A stretch of 64,000 nucleotides of DNA from Bog-756 sp963718405 (lineage in GTDB: Bacteria > Actinomycetota > Acidimicrobiia > Acidimicrobiales > RAAP-2), in NCBI GenBank assembly GCA_963718405.1, contig CAVQYZ010000005.1, positions 496,001-560,000 of the forward strand, given 5' to 3'. The notes below the pieces were generated by a model. It searched no databases and was not told where the DNA came from. It saw only the letters and a program-made list of their open reading frames with translations. Position 1 is the first letter of the stretch, and every line of letters starts with the position of its first letter. Positions 17,592 through 27,424 of the stretch are shown here, piece by piece. The position numbers and the translations under genes were made by a program.

Positions 17592-18389
17592 ATGACCAGG
17601 CACTGGAAAGCGGTAGCGGTGGGTACGACCCTCTTATTGGGCGCTGTCACCACACTGGCGTTCTTCCAGAGGCCAACGGACCATGCCAATCACAGACCGG
17701 ACCGAGTGGTGATCTTCGGTGACTCCCTGACCTACCAAGCAGAGCCCTATTTCAATTTTTTGATGAATGCAAACGGGAACATTGCCGTGAGCGATTATGC
17801 ATTCGGTGGGACTGCGGTGTGCGACTGGTTGCCCAAGATGCGTTCGGTGGCGAATTCGGAGCGTCCCGATGTAGCCGTCCTCGAGTTCGCGGGCAACACG
17901 TTCACCTCTTGCATGGACGGCTGCGCGGAAGGTTCCCAGGCCGCGGTGAGCCGGTACTGCTCCAATCTGTCGGCCGCCATTCAGATGTTTGTTGGTGTTG
18001 GGACACACGTCTTTCTCGAGGGGACACCAATCGACTATCAGGAATGGGTTGGTCACGATACGCACTGGAACAGTCTCGATGACGCTATCGCCGCCCTAGC
18101 GGATGAGCACCCCGGACAGGTGACCTATGTGGATGCGGGCAAATCCGTAGAAGGTCCCGGCCAGTCGTTCGTATGGACCCTGCCGTGCCTGTACTTTGAA
18201 CCATGCACGGGGCCAGTGATCAATGGCGTTAGGCAAAATGTGATCCGGTCCCCCGACGGAACACACTTCTGTATCGGCCAGAGTGGGAACGCCGTGGGCC
18301 AGGTCGACGGATGTCGAACGTACAGCTCAGGTGCCTTCCGATTCGCCGCGGCGATGGCCGGGCCTGTCATAGCATGGCTCCACCATTGA
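17592..18389 (+). CDS. Secreted or membrane-anchored SGNH/GDSL hydrolase
   Basis: 265 residues. The N-terminal hydrophobic segment VAVGTTLLLGAVTTLAFF is a signal peptide or anchor. SGNH blocks: I, VVIFGDSLTYQ (nucleophile Ser); II, DYAFGGTAVCDW (Gly); III, LEFAGNTFTSC (Asn); V, SPDGTHFC (Asp and His). Two Cys pairs point to an extracytoplasmic place. The family contains esterases, acyltransferases and O-acetyl-sugar deacylases; the substrate is unknown. It starts 63 bases after the STAS gene. Confidence 0.8.
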   Translation: MTRHWKAVAVGTTLLLGAVTTLAFFQRPTDHANHRPDRVVIFGDSLTYQAEPYFNFLMNANGNIAVSDYAFGGTAVCDWLPKMRSVANSERPDVAVLEFAGNTFTSCMDGCAEGSQAAVSRYCSNLSAAIQMFVGVGTHVFLEGTPIDYQEWVGHDTHWNSLDDAIAALADEHPGQVTYVDAGKSVEGPGQSFVWTLPCLYFEPCTGPVINGVRQNVIRSPDGTHFCIGQSGNAVGQVDGCRTYSSGAFRFAAAMAGPVIAWLHH

Positions 18390-18548
18390 CGGAGCACGGG
18401 GACGTGATCCCTCTCACCGGGCACGGGAACGATATCTTCGGTCCCGAAGCTGCACCGATCGGCACCACCAGCAGGCCGGAGACAGCCACATGATTCGGCG
18501 CCTTGCGCTCAACTGGTCACATAGCGCCCTCACCACGATGGGAGTGGC

Positions 18549-19361
18549 TCACGCTGTCGCCTTCCGGTAGAGATTCAACGAGATCACCAGGAAGACTACG
18601 AAGATCCCGATGCACCAAAGGATCGCCTGCCAGAGCTCGTGGTAGACCGGACCACCCTCGAACAAGGCCCGAACTGAGTTGATGGTGACCGAGGCCGGCT
18701 GGTTCTCGGCGAAGGGCTGCAGCCAGCCTGGCATCGTCGCCACGGGGACCAGGGCTGAGCTGGCAAAGAAGAGGATGAACATCGGCAGGATTGATGTCAT
18801 CTGGGCCGTTTGTGGATCCTTCACGGCCAGACCGATTGCGGCGTAGACCCAGGTGAAGGCGTAGCCGAACGCAATGATGAGCCCGATGCCGGCCAGACAG
18901 GCCCCAACGCTGTTATGAAAGCGGAATCCCACCAAAAGGCCCAGGCAGATGATGAAGGCCAGAGCCAGTACCGCCCGACACAGGTCTGCGATCGTGCGAG
19001 CGGCCAGAAAGGCAGAACGGGCCATGGGCAGGCTGCGGAAGCGGTCGATCATCCCCGCTTGAAGATCTGTGGCCAAGGCCAGGGCCGTGGTCATGCCCCC
19101 GATGAGCACAGCTTCGAGGAAGATCCCCGGTACGACGTAGTTCACGTAGTCGACCCCGGGAACATGGATAGCTCCACCAAGCACATACCGAAACAACAGC
19201 AGGATGATCGTCGGCTGAACCAGGGTCATGAAGAGCAGCTGGGGCGTTCGGACGATCCGGAGGAGATTCCGCTTCGTTATCCCTTTCATATCGCGCGCCG
19301 CTAGCCCAAGCGTTAGAGACGGTGCACTGCCTTGAAGGCGTTGGGTGGCCAGGTCAGTCAT
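18549..19361 (-). CDS. ABC-2 type transporter permease (DrrB-like)
   Basis: 270 residues with six membrane segments. NLLRIVRTPQLLFMTLVQPTIILLLFRYVLGGAI and VNYVVPGIFLEAVLIGGMTTALALATDLQAGMIDRFRSLPMARSAFLAART are hallmarks of the ABC-2 DrrB/NodJ group. It partners the overlapping ATPase gene (eight-base overlap) to form an exporter for drugs or lipids. Confidence 0.88.
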   Translation of the reverse strand: MTDLATQRLQGSAPSLTLGLAARDMKGITKRNLLRIVRTPQLLFMTLVQPTIILLLFRYVLGGAIHVPGVDYVNYVVPGIFLEAVLIGGMTTALALATDLQAGMIDRFRSLPMARSAFLAARTIADLCRAVLALAFIICLGLLVGFRFHNSVGACLAGIGLIIAFGYAFTWVYAAIGLAVKDPQTAQMTSILPMFILFFASSALVPVATMPGWLQPFAENQPASVTINSVRALFEGGPVYHELWQAILWCIGIFVVFLVISLNLYRKATA

Positions 19362-20385
19362 CTGTCGCTCCTGACGATGAAGAAGAGGTGTCGTCCGGGG
19401 GCGCCGTTGTGTGACCAGTTAGCGAGAGAAAGACGTCGTCGAGCGATGGGCGCCGGATACCCAGGTCCTCCACGTCGATGCCATTGTCTTCGAGGGCTCT
19501 TCCCGCAGCAATCAGCACGTTGGCACCACCCTTGATAGGGCTACTGAGCTGCCTCAGGTCGGAGTCGAGTCGGGGATCTCCGCCGACAAGGCCGGCAAGA
19601 AGGGCGGCCGCTCTTTGGAGATCGCTCCGATGGGCCACGCGCACCTCCAAGACGTTGCCGCCCAGATGATTCTTCAGTTGGTCGGCGGTACCATCGGCCA
19701 CGACCCGTCCACCGTCCATCACAACAATTCGGTTGGCCAGGTGCTCCGCCTCCTCCATGTACTGGGTAGTCAGCAGCACGGTCGTTCCTTCCGCCACGAG
19801 TTCTTCGATGAGCACCCAAAGGTCGTTTCTGGTGCGCGGGTCAAGTCCAGTAGTCGGCTCGTCGAGAAAGAGGATTGGAGGCCGACCAATGAGACTGGCG
19901 GCCAGGTCGAGGCGTCGCCTCATTCCACCGGAGTAGGTCTTGACCGGCTTGTCACCGGCCTCGACGAGCGTCATGCGTTCGAGAGCCTCGGTGGCCCGCC
20001 GTTGGTACTCGACCTTCTCCAGGTGATAGAGCAACCCGACCAATTCGAGGTTCTCCCTCCCGGTCAACAGTTCATCGACTGTGGCGTACTGGCCGGCGAG
20101 CCCGATCATCGTCCGGATCGCCTTGGCCTCTTTACTCACGTCAAACCCCGCAACACTGGCTCGCCCGCTGTCGGGCTGCAGCAACGTGGTGAGCACTCGA
20201 ACCAGGGTCGTCTTGCCAGCACCGTTGGGGCCGAGGAGGGCCAGAACGGCCCCGGCCCCGATTTCGAGCGACACGTCGTCGAGCGCCAGCGTGGTGCCAA
20301 ACCGCTTGCTCACGTGATCGACCTCTATGGCGGCGTCCACTCTGAGGTCGACCGTCCCTCGGGTGCTGATCGCTAACTGGGTCAT
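19354..20385 (-). CDS. ABC transporter ATP-binding protein (DrrA-like)
   Basis: 343 residues from ATG 20385 (AAGGAG ribosome site). Walker A GPNGAGKTT, signature YSGGMRRRLDLAASLIGRP and Walker B ILFLDEPTTGLD are present; the C-terminal DrrA extension is seen in NVLEVRVAHRSDLQRAAALLAG and the final SLDDVFLSLTGH. The group exports anthracyclines, other drugs or lipids. It follows the 207-residue membrane gene that has a DosR-like box, with a hairpin between them. Confidence 0.9.
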   Translation of the reverse strand: MTQLAISTRGTVDLRVDAAIEVDHVSKRFGTTLALDDVSLEIGAGAVLALLGPNGAGKTTLVRVLTTLLQPDSGRASVAGFDVSKEAKAIRTMIGLAGQYATVDELLTGRENLELVGLLYHLEKVEYQRRATEALERMTLVEAGDKPVKTYSGGMRRRLDLAASLIGRPPILFLDEPTTGLDPRTRNDLWVLIEELVAEGTTVLLTTQYMEEAEHLANRIVVMDGGRVVADGTADQLKNHLGGNVLEVRVAHRSDLQRAAALLAGLVGGDPRLDSDLRQLSSPIKGGANVLIAAGRALEDNGIDVEDLGIRRPSLDDVFLSLTGHTTAPPDDTSSSSSGATDD

Positions 20386-20437
20386 CTCATCCTGCTCCTT
20401 AGGGTGACACTGCAACGAACGCCGGAACCGAAGCCGC

Positions 20438-20461
20438 CCGGCCCGCACGATGGCGGGCCGG
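20438..20461 (-). terminator. Hairpin without T-tract
   Basis: Perfect 9-bp inverted repeat CCGGCCCGC / GCGGGCCGG with a 6-base loop, between the 207-residue gene and the ABC ATPase gene. There is no run of T, so it may be an actinobacterial I-shaped terminator or an mRNA-stabilising structure. Confidence 0.4.
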
Positions 20462-20505
20462 ACGGTCGTTAGCGACGAAGTGCTCGGATCGAGCGCAACA
20501 GAGGC

Positions 20506-21129
20506 TCAGGCGGTGGCGACAGATCCCCCACGGACATGAGCCGTGTGGGTGACCAGCTCGTCAGCTTCGTCCGTGCGACGTGCGTGCCAGAAACCGAATG
20601 CCACGAGGATTGCCATCAGGCCGGCCAAGATGAATGCCGAAATCCCTGCGATCAAAGCGATGGTGGCAAACGTCCCGAATGCGTAGGCCTCAAGCAACAG
20701 ACCTCGGAGCGTGGTGCCCTGAAACACCGTCTGCACCTTGGCCTCGGCCGCGGTGTAGGCCGCAGATCCCTTGGGCAGTGCCATGGCGGCTGCACTCAGC
20801 TGGGCATAGGTCTTTCCGCCACCGATCTCGGCGAGGTGTACGGCGATGAAGTCGTTGGCGTAGACCTCGGCCTGTTGACCGGTCACCAGCGGCTGGCCGG
20901 CGTACTTGGAAACGGTACCCACCATCGACGGCGTAATCTCCGTTCCCGCTACCGGGTGGGCGAAGGCGGCGGCGGCCGGGAAGACAATCTGCTGTTCGGC
21001 CAACTGGTTGTGCACGTTGGAGTTGGCGAAGCTGTAGCCCCACATGAGGAGGGCACCGGCTACCACCAAGACCACCACCATCAGCAGACCGCCGACACTG
21101 GCCAGAAGATCAAATACCTTACGTTGCAT
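20506..21129 (-). CDS. Two-end membrane protein of unknown function
   Basis: 207 residues; good ribosome site AAAAGGGAG. Hydrophobic segment VGGLLMVVVLVVAGALLMWGYSFA near the N-terminus, a roughly 110-residue outside domain (QQIVFPAAAAFAHPVAGTEI through KVQTVFQGTTLRGLL) and two C-terminal spans (IALIAGISAFILAGLMAILVAFGFW). Not recognised as a named family. The strong box 81 bases upstream suggests it belongs to the hypoxia-type regulon. The drrAB-like genes downstream may be in the same transcript if the hairpin does not stop it. Confidence 0.7.
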   Translation of the reverse strand: MQRKVFDLLASVGGLLMVVVLVVAGALLMWGYSFANSNVHNQLAEQQIVFPAAAAFAHPVAGTEITPSMVGTVSKYAGQPLVTGQQAEVYANDFIAVHLAEIGGGKTYAQLSAAAMALPKGSAAYTAAEAKVQTVFQGTTLRGLLLEAYAFGTFATIALIAGISAFILAGLMAILVAFGFWHARRTDEADELVTHTAHVRGGSVATA

Positions 21130-21210
21130 CGACTTGCTCCCTTTTCAGATGGAACCCTCCCGATGAGGAGCTCTTGTCCCCATGGTGACCTCCGAGTCGG
21201 GTGCCCCATA

Positions 21211-21224
21211 GGGCCGAATGTCAC
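21211..21224 (-). promoter_or_regulatory. DosR/DevR-like box
   Basis: Plus strand GGGCCGAATGTCAC, 81 bases upstream of ATG 21129 on the minus strand. One base differs from the box at 16543. It could also reach the divergent alcohol dehydrogenase gene at 21491, but the distance (266 bases) is long. Confidence 0.55.
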
Positions 21225-21490
21225 TTCCACCTCCGTTCTCGGACTGCTGATGACCGGTGGCTGGTGCTTCAGATGACCATGGCTGTCTGGCGCCGGCAAG
21301 GCGCGCATGCTGCAGGAGGGTTGGTACCGCTACAGGGTTTGGAATGGCCGGCCCTGACTCGTCCGGGCACAGATGGGCAATTCGGCCCTACCCCGGCGTC
21401 CGTGTGGTCAATAGTCTCAAACCCAGAGCCAGCTCCGTCCGCCGTCCGGTGGATTCCTGGTCACGCCAATCGCACCGTAGGAGGTCCGTC

Positions 21491-22544
21491 ATGAAAGCTC
21501 TCGTATACAAGGGTCCTGGACAGAAGGCCTGGGATGAAGTGCCCAATCCGAAGATCGAACAGCCGACGGACGTCATCGTGAAGATGGTTGCCACGACGAT
21601 CTGTGGCACGGATCTCCATATTCTCAAAGGGGACGTCCCCGAGGTCGAGGTTGGCCGCATTCTGGGGCATGAGGGAATCGGCGTGATCACGGAGCTCGGG
21701 GAAGGGGTCACTCAGTTGGCTGTCGGTGACAAGGTGATTCTTTCCTGTGTCAGTTCCTGCGGACGATGCTCCTATTGCCGCAAAGGTATCTATGGCCACT
21801 GTCTTGATCCGGAAGGCACAGCCGGGATCGGGTGGATCTTCGGCTACATGATCGACGGGACGCAAGCCGAGTATGTTCGAGTTCCCTTCGCGGAGAACTC
21901 GGTGTACAAACTCCCCGAAGGCATGACCGATGCTGAGGGCATCCTCCTCTCCGACATACTCCCCACCGGATTCGAGATTGGTGTGCAGTACGGGCAGCGT
22001 GAGTCCTGGCGATGTCGTTGCGGTGATTGGGTCCGGGCCGGTTGGGCTCTCCGCCGTCATGACTGCACGCCTCTACGGCCCATCGAAGATCATCGCCATC
22101 GATCTGGACGACGCCCGTCTGGAACGGGCCAGTGACTTCGGCGCGACCGATACGGTCAACTCGGGGGACCCCAACTGGATGGAGCAGGTCCTGGCACTAA
22201 CGGACGGCCTCGGCGTCGATGTCGCCATTGAAGCCGTGGGCATTCCCGAGACGTTCACCATGGCCACAGTCCTCGTCCGCCCGGGAGGCAACGTTGCCAA
22301 TATCGGCGTTCACGGCAAATCCGTGGATCTCGCCCTCAACGAACTGTGGATCAAGAACATCGACATCTCGATGGGCCTGGTGAACACCAACACCCTCGGG
22401 ATGCTGCTCAAACTAGTAGCCGAGCACAAACTTCCCGTCGAGAAATTCGTGACGCACGAATTCTCGTTCGATCAGATGCTGGAAGCCTATGACGTATTCG
22501 GTCATGCGGCCGAGCACCGCACGCTCAAGGTCCTCATCCATTAG
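21491..22544 (+). pseudogene. Zinc-dependent alcohol dehydrogenase, one-base frameshift
   Basis: Joined length about 350 residues, normal for MDR zinc alcohol dehydrogenases. Catalytic zinc site: TICGTDLHILKGD and GHEGIGVI. Structural zinc: CVSSCGRCSYCRKGIYGHC. The frame breaks after SDILPTGFEIGVQYG at about 21985-22000; the Rossmann part (GDVVAVIGSGPVGLSAV) and the end (EHRTLKVLIH) continue in the next frame. Total length is a multiple of three plus one, fitting a one-base insertion. Likely NAD(P)-linked alcohol/aldehyde interconversion in fermentation. Real pseudogene or assembly indel is undecided. Confidence 0.85.
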
Positions 22545-22640
22545 AAGGTCATACCCCCGTGGCAAGCGGAGCGGCCGACTCACTCTGTCAGTGTGGCGGG
22601 TGCTGTGGCGTCCCCAGGAACTTCCCGGACAAACTGGCGC

Positions 22641-24065
22641 TCAGGCATCGGATAACTCCATCCCCTCTCCGGTCCCGGTCCGCGGGTGACGGCTCACGAC
22701 GACGCAGGCAATGACCACGGCCACAGCGAGAATGCCGAGTGCGATAAACGGGAACTCGCTATATGGGGCGGGCTGGCCGGGCTTACACAACTCGACGAAC
22801 GGAACGAGGAGTGTCAGAGACCCCAGGATCGGAATCGCCACATGCCGGACGAGCGAGAATGAGTTCCGATGGCGGTGCCACATGAAAAACGGCAGGGAAA
22901 GCGTCGTCAAGAAGTAGACGAAGAGGATCACGATCGTCCCCATCGTCGAACACTCGGCGTAGAGGCCTACCGGGTTCATCGACCCCGTATTGCCCGTTAC
23001 CAGGTGTGAGATCCACCAAACGCCGATTATTCCAAGACCGACCGATGCCATGACGAATAGAGCGTTGACCGGAGTGTCGACTCGTCGTCGTAGCCGGCCG
23101 AGCCATGCGGGGAGAAGACCGGAACGACCGCCGTCAAACAGCATTCGCGCCTGCGAGTTGGTACCGGCCACCAGGGTGGCAAGGACTGAGGCAATGCCGG
23201 CGAGCCAGGCGAGAATAGCGGCTGCGCCTAGGTAGTGGTCGGCGACACTGAGGAAGGGCACGGACGAGCGCCCTATGGAGGATACGTCGTAGTTGAATCC
23301 GGTAACTGTCGAATAGGCAAAGAATACGAACAGGGCTCCACCGATCGCCACCGAGATGTACAGAGCTCTTGGAACGGTGCGCCTCGGATCCCGGCACTCC
23401 TCCGCTAGCGCAGGACCATTCTCCCATCCGATGAACATGTAGAGAGCCAATGGGAAGCCCGCAGACAAGCCGGCTAGCCCACCAGTGAGGTGGGCCCAAG
23501 AGAACGGCGTGGCCGAGAGATGGGCCCGTTGGTCAATCAGGACGATGAGGCAGACAACGAGCATTACGGTCACCTGTATGAGCACGGCAACGCCGACCGC
23601 GGTCGTCGACAGCTTGACACCACGCATGGTCAGCCAGATGGCACCGACCGTGAGTACGAGAGTTAGTGGCCCCCAGGCCACATTCCACGACGTGTAGTGA
23701 GCGATGGTGAGAGCCACCATCCCACCTGACATAGTGAACACCGCGGCCATGGCAACGGTGTAGCCGACCGTTACCAAGAGCGCTGTGACGACACCGGCCC
23801 TCGGTCCGAGACCAGTCTCGACATATGTGATGAAACTCCCAGCGGACGGCTCAACCTTGGTGAACTCGGCCACGGTGAATGCGAGGAGAGAAACAGCCAC
23901 GCCTGCGGCCAGGATCGTCAATGGGGCGGCGATACCGGCGGTCACGGCAATTACTCCGAAGGCGAAATAGAAGTCGATCCCCGGCCCGATATTGGCAATC
24001 GTTGAGGCCGTCACGTCCACCGTGCCGAGCTGACCAGACTTGAGAGTGCTTCCGTCCTGGCTCAT
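22641..24065 (-). CDS. APC-family amino acid permease
   Basis: 474 residues, about 12 membrane segments. NIGPGIDFYFAFGVIAVTAGIAAPLTILAAG and EPSAGSFITYVETGLGPRAGVV give the GxG helix I and II pattern of the AAT/APC superfamily; FIGWENGPALAEECRDPRRTVPRAL is the conserved helix VI-loop of YfnA-like permeases. A proton- or exchange-driven amino acid importer; substrate unknown. It converges with the alcohol dehydrogenase gene. Confidence 0.85.
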   Translation of the reverse strand: MSQDGSTLKSGQLGTVDVTASTIANIGPGIDFYFAFGVIAVTAGIAAPLTILAAGVAVSLLAFTVAEFTKVEPSAGSFITYVETGLGPRAGVVTALLVTVGYTVAMAAVFTMSGGMVALTIAHYTSWNVAWGPLTLVLTVGAIWLTMRGVKLSTTAVGVAVLIQVTVMLVVCLIVLIDQRAHLSATPFSWAHLTGGLAGLSAGFPLALYMFIGWENGPALAEECRDPRRTVPRALYISVAIGGALFVFFAYSTVTGFNYDVSSIGRSSVPFLSVADHYLGAAAILAWLAGIASVLATLVAGTNSQARMLFDGGRSGLLPAWLGRLRRRVDTPVNALFVMASVGLGIIGVWWISHLVTGNTGSMNPVGLYAECSTMGTIVILFVYFLTTLSLPFFMWHRHRNSFSLVRHVAIPILGSLTLLVPFVELCKPGQPAPYSEFPFIALGILAVAVVIACVVVSRHPRTGTGEGMELSDA

Positions 24066-24344
24066 AGGCGGGTCACAGTCAGTGAGGACACAAGGCTCGC
24101 CACCTCCTCGACCTCAATAGCAAGCCTCCGGACCGGCCGGACCCGGCAACACAACGATCCGTCTGACTCTCGGAGTCCTTGACGGTGTCTGCCACGGTCA
24201 AGGACCGGACCCACCTGCTCGACTTCCGAGGTGGACTCAACTCTGTTTCCGGTCGTTTTTGAATAGGTCGCGCCGATTGGTCCCCTCCTTCGAGTTCAGC
24301 TCGAGGGGGTTGAGTCTACGGGTCACCAATCCAAGTGCCGGGCG

Positions 24345-24527
24345 CTAGCCCGCTTTCGAATTATCGAGCAGAGAGTGGATCGCACTCAGGCGCTCTCGAC
24401 GGCTCTCCAGAACTCTGCGGTAGGCCGGATTGTCGGTGTCGGCGATTTCGCTGCTCATGTCGCCGAGAACCTCCCGGAGGGTGTCGCGGAGTTCCACGGC
24501 AAGCGGCTCCGACAGCTCCAAGTTCAT
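24345..24527 (-). CDS. Small helical protein led by a DosR-like box
   Basis: 60 residues from ATG 24527, ribosome site GGAGG seven bases away. Acidic, all-helical: LELSEPLAVELRDTLREVLGDMSSEIADT and YRRVLESRRERLSAIHSLLDN. No family recognised in detail; short acidic helical proteins of this kind occur near stress genes in actinobacteria. The box 66 bases upstream supports expression. Confidence 0.55.
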   Translation of the reverse strand: MNLELSEPLAVELRDTLREVLGDMSSEIADTDNPAYRRVLESRRERLSAIHSLLDNSKAG

Positions 24528-24593
24528 CACTCAACCTCCATCTGCGTCCGAATGGTGCATCGCTATCGTCTCGCATCTCCGGCAGGCACAACA

Positions 24594-24607
24594 GGGCCAA
24601 AAGTCCA
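24594..24607 (-). promoter_or_regulatory. DosR/DevR-like box
   Basis: Plus strand GGGCCAAAAGTCCA (towards the gene TGGACTTTTGGCCC), 66 bases before ATG 24527. The AT-rich centre makes it one of the copies closest to the mycobacterial consensus. Confidence 0.6.
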
Positions 24608-24707
24608 TCCCACCCATCGAGGTGCGCAGGCGATGCCCCTTCGAGTAGGTGCGGGGGCAACCATCGCCCGATCGACTCTTTTAAGGGTGCTAAACCAGGT
24701 CCTCCCG

Positions 24708-25310
24708 TCAGGCCACGCCGTGCGTGCCCGCTCGTCGGAGAACGCCGACGATTCTGTTCATGATGGATTCCGGCGTGACCTCGGACGGAGTCCAAGGGGA
24801 TGTGGCGCGGCTGGTCCCCTGATTTTTGACCATGTCGCCCTCCCAGACAGTAATCCGCTTGTTCGCCACATCAGCATCGAGTTGGAGAAAGGGATTCAGA
24901 TCCTGGCGAGGGCTTGCCACCTCACCCTGCATCGACATCCAGAGTGTCACCCGAGGCTTGTGCAATGCATCCAAGTGGTGTTCTTCGATGAGACCATCGC
25001 CGCCATCGGTGCGGAGCCGTTCAATGGCCATCTCCATTGTCGGACGTATGACCGAGTCCGTTAGATCTTGAAACTCCTTCAAGAATTGAACTCGTTCGAC
25101 CTCGACGTGCGCCCGCTCCTCAGCGGACTCTTGAACCAGGTGGGACCAGTTGCCAACGATCTGGTCGATCTGCCGAAGCGAATCGTCATCCACCGTGGAG
25201 TGCGAATTCTGGCCCGAGGCCCCTATCTGGCCCTCGGTTGACGGGGCCACGGGGCCATCCGTGGCATCGGAACCTTGACCGTCGCCGTGAGATGCTCCTA
25301 TCCCGCTCAT
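24708..25310 (-). CDS. Hypothetical soluble protein
   Basis: 200 residues from ATG 25310 (GTG nine bases upstream possible). The N-terminus is low-complexity (GASHGDGQGSDATDGPVAP); helices follow (DDDSLRQIDQIVGNWSHLVQ, AHVEVERVQFLKEFQDLTDSVIRP), then a beta-type part PRVTLWMSMQGEV. No membrane segment and no family recognised. It lies 103 bases downstream of the MFS gene on the same strand and may share its transcript. Confidence 0.6.
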   Translation of the reverse strand: MSGIGASHGDGQGSDATDGPVAPSTEGQIGASGQNSHSTVDDDSLRQIDQIVGNWSHLVQESAEERAHVEVERVQFLKEFQDLTDSVIRPTMEMAIERLRTDGGDGLIEEHHLDALHKPRVTLWMSMQGEVASPRQDLNPFLQLDADVANKRITVWEGDMVKNQGTSRATSPWTPSEVTPESIMNRIVGVLRRAGTHGVA

Positions 25311-25413
25311 GGGGTCCACTTCTCCCGCTCTTGGTTGTCAAGGCCGACAATACTCTCGACATCGCCACACCCCTTCGGGGTAGCCAGGATAGGACAACCG
25401 TTCACTCCACTCG

Positions 25414-27039
25414 TCATTGGACACGACGACCTTGGTTGGGAAGGAGGAGCACAACCACTAGGGCGGCCAATGCCACCACCACAGTGGCGATCACCAGAGC
25501 CAGATCCATGCCGGACACGAAAGCCCGCCGAGCGAGCAATGCGAGTTCCGCGCCCTGCCTCCCCGGAGCCCGCTGAGCCACGGCTAAGGCTGCCCCCACG
25601 GAACCCTCGACGAGTCGTTGGATGGAGACCGGGAGGCCGGCATGGGAGATGATCGGGGCCACAAGGTGTTGGTAGCGCAGGGTCAGTGCCGTGCCGAGGA
25701 CACCGACCCCCAGCGCTCCACCTATCTGCATGGCAGTGTCGTTGGTGGCAGAGCCAACTCCGGCCTCCTCGATGGGAAGTGACCCCATCACCGACTCGGT
25801 GCAAGGGGCAAGAGCCAGTGCGACTCCGACCCCGAGCACTACAAATGGGCCGATGCAATCGCTATAGGTTCCGGTCAATGAGGTTCTGGACAATACGCCA
25901 AGCCCTGTGGCGATCAGAGCCAAGCCGGAACCCACCACGAGCTTGGAGCCGAGGCGACGGGCCACGATGACCGACACTGGCGCGATGACCAGCAGAGCGA
26001 GGGCAACTGGGGCAATCCGCAAGCCGGCTTCGAGAGGGCTGAATCCGAGGACGAATTGCAGGTACTGGGTCATGAGAAAGAACAGCCCGAGAAGGGCAAA
26101 TAGTACGAGGGCCAAAGCGGCGATGGCTGCGCTGTAACGACGGTTGGAGAAGAACCGCATCGGCAACATGGGATGGTCGACGCGCCGCTCCCAAATGACG
26201 AACAGAGCGATTGTCAACGAGGCTCCCGTCAGAGCGCCAATGATCAGGGGGGATGACCAGCCCCGGCCTGGGGCCTCGATGATTCCCCAAAGCAACAACC
26301 CGAGCCCCAGGATGGACAGCCCGGCACCGAGCGGATCGGGGTGGGTTGAGGACGGGTTCTTCGAGTTGGGCACCAACCAGATCGCCGCCATCAGTCCGAT
26401 CAGGGCAATGGGGACATTGACCAAGAAGACCGATCCCCACCAGAAATGGGCCAACAGGAATCCACCCAAGATTGGGCCGAAAGCGACTCCTAGGCCGGTC
26501 GAACCTGACCAGATTCCGATGGCTCGAACCCGGTCCCGCTCCGCGGTAAAGACATTGGTCAGAATCGAAAGCGTGCATGGCATGAGGGCCGCAGCCCCCA
26601 TTCCCATCACCGCACGGGCGAGCGTCAGACGATCCGGGCTTCCGGACCAGGCGGCGAAGGCCGATCCGGAACCGAAGACGACCAACCCGGCCATGAACAC
26701 CCACTTCCGCCCGACTCGATCCCCCAGGGCCCCGAAGGAGAGCAGGAGACCGGCAAAGACCACGGCATAGGCGTCGACCATCCACTGCAACTGGCTGGAG
26801 CTGGCCCCGATGCTCCGCACGATCGAAGGGAGTGCGACATTGAGGACTGTCGTGTCCAAGCTGATGAGCAGCAACGTGACACATAGCACTGAGAGCGTGG
26901 CCCAGCGGTGCCGCGCTCTGGGCCGGCGGGTGGCAGGCCCGGCACTTGGCGGCGTCGAGCCACTCGCGCTCAGAATGTCGTCTTGGAGCTGATGAGCTGC
27001 CACAAAATCGGGTTCTCCCTTCAATTCGGATCGGCTCAT
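25414..27039 (-). CDS. MFS drug exporter, DHA2/EmrB-QacA type
   Basis: 541 residues from ATG 27039 (GTG 27084 possible). Fourteen predicted membrane spans. Motif A is seen at SFGALGDRVGRKWVF; motif D1-type LLISLDTTVLNVALPSI and motif C-type GSTGLGVAFGPILGGFLL fit the 14-TMS DHA2 family of proton-driven multidrug exporters. Its 5' region holds two DosR-like boxes shared with the divergent PNPOx gene. Confidence 0.9.
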   Translation of the reverse strand: MSRSELKGEPDFVAAHQLQDDILSASGSTPPSAGPATRRPRARHRWATLSVLCVTLLLISLDTTVLNVALPSIVRSIGASSSQLQWMVDAYAVVFAGLLLSFGALGDRVGRKWVFMAGLVVFGSGSAFAAWSGSPDRLTLARAVMGMGAAALMPCTLSILTNVFTAERDRVRAIGIWSGSTGLGVAFGPILGGFLLAHFWWGSVFLVNVPIALIGLMAAIWLVPNSKNPSSTHPDPLGAGLSILGLGLLLWGIIEAPGRGWSSPLIIGALTGASLTIALFVIWERRVDHPMLPMRFFSNRRYSAAIAALALVLFALLGLFFLMTQYLQFVLGFSPLEAGLRIAPVALALLVIAPVSVIVARRLGSKLVVGSGLALIATGLGVLSRTSLTGTYSDCIGPFVVLGVGVALALAPCTESVMGSLPIEEAGVGSATNDTAMQIGGALGVGVLGTALTLRYQHLVAPIISHAGLPVSIQRLVEGSVGAALAVAQRAPGRQGAELALLARRAFVSGMDLALVIATVVVALAALVVVLLLPNQGRRVQ

Positions 27040-27285
27040 GAGTATCGCTTCACTCGTGTGTTGCTCGGAAAACGGACCATTCACTGGTGCACCAAGCCAT
27101 GGCGACGTGGTGGCTCACTGGACGAGGGGCAACCCGCCGGACGTGCTCGACCCGACGAACTACGAGCTCAGCACCACGACCAGCCTGTGCCAGGGCCACC
27201 TCTCCCATCGATAGCTTCCTCTCTCCAGCTAGGTCTGGCTGGCGCACGTTTCAGTCATTGTGAAGGAAGGGGGAAGCCGCTAGCA

Positions 27286-27299
27286 GGGCCAAAGGTCCA
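27286..27299 (-). promoter_or_regulatory. DosR/DevR-like box (distal of two)
   Basis: Plus strand GGGCCAAAGGTCCA. Its orientation, by comparison with the other boxes, points to the MFS gene (246 bases from ATG 27039); it is 125 bases from the PNPOx gene on the other side. Confidence 0.55.
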
Positions 27300-27374
27300 T
27301 GGCTGGGGAAGGCGGCCGGAGATACCTGTCTGAAAGTCACGCCAGCGACGTCGGGACCCGCACCGCCTACAGGT

Positions 27375-27389
27375 GGGTCCAATGGCCCT
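27375..27389 (+). promoter_or_regulatory. DosR/DevR-like box (proximal of two)
   Basis: GGGTCCAATGGCCCT, ending 35 bases before ATG 27425, the same spacing as the box before the gene at 8786. Two boxes in one region recall the paired DosR sites of strongly induced mycobacterial genes. Confidence 0.6.
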
Positions 27390-27424
27390 AGTTCCTGGTC
27401 CGCATCGGTGTCAGGCTTGGCTCC

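Noticed and set aside
24161..24175. GACTC-TCG-GAGTC palindrome upstream of the APC permease as a DosR box
   Set aside because: Distance between GAC and GTC is seven bases rather than four; probably chance or another operator.
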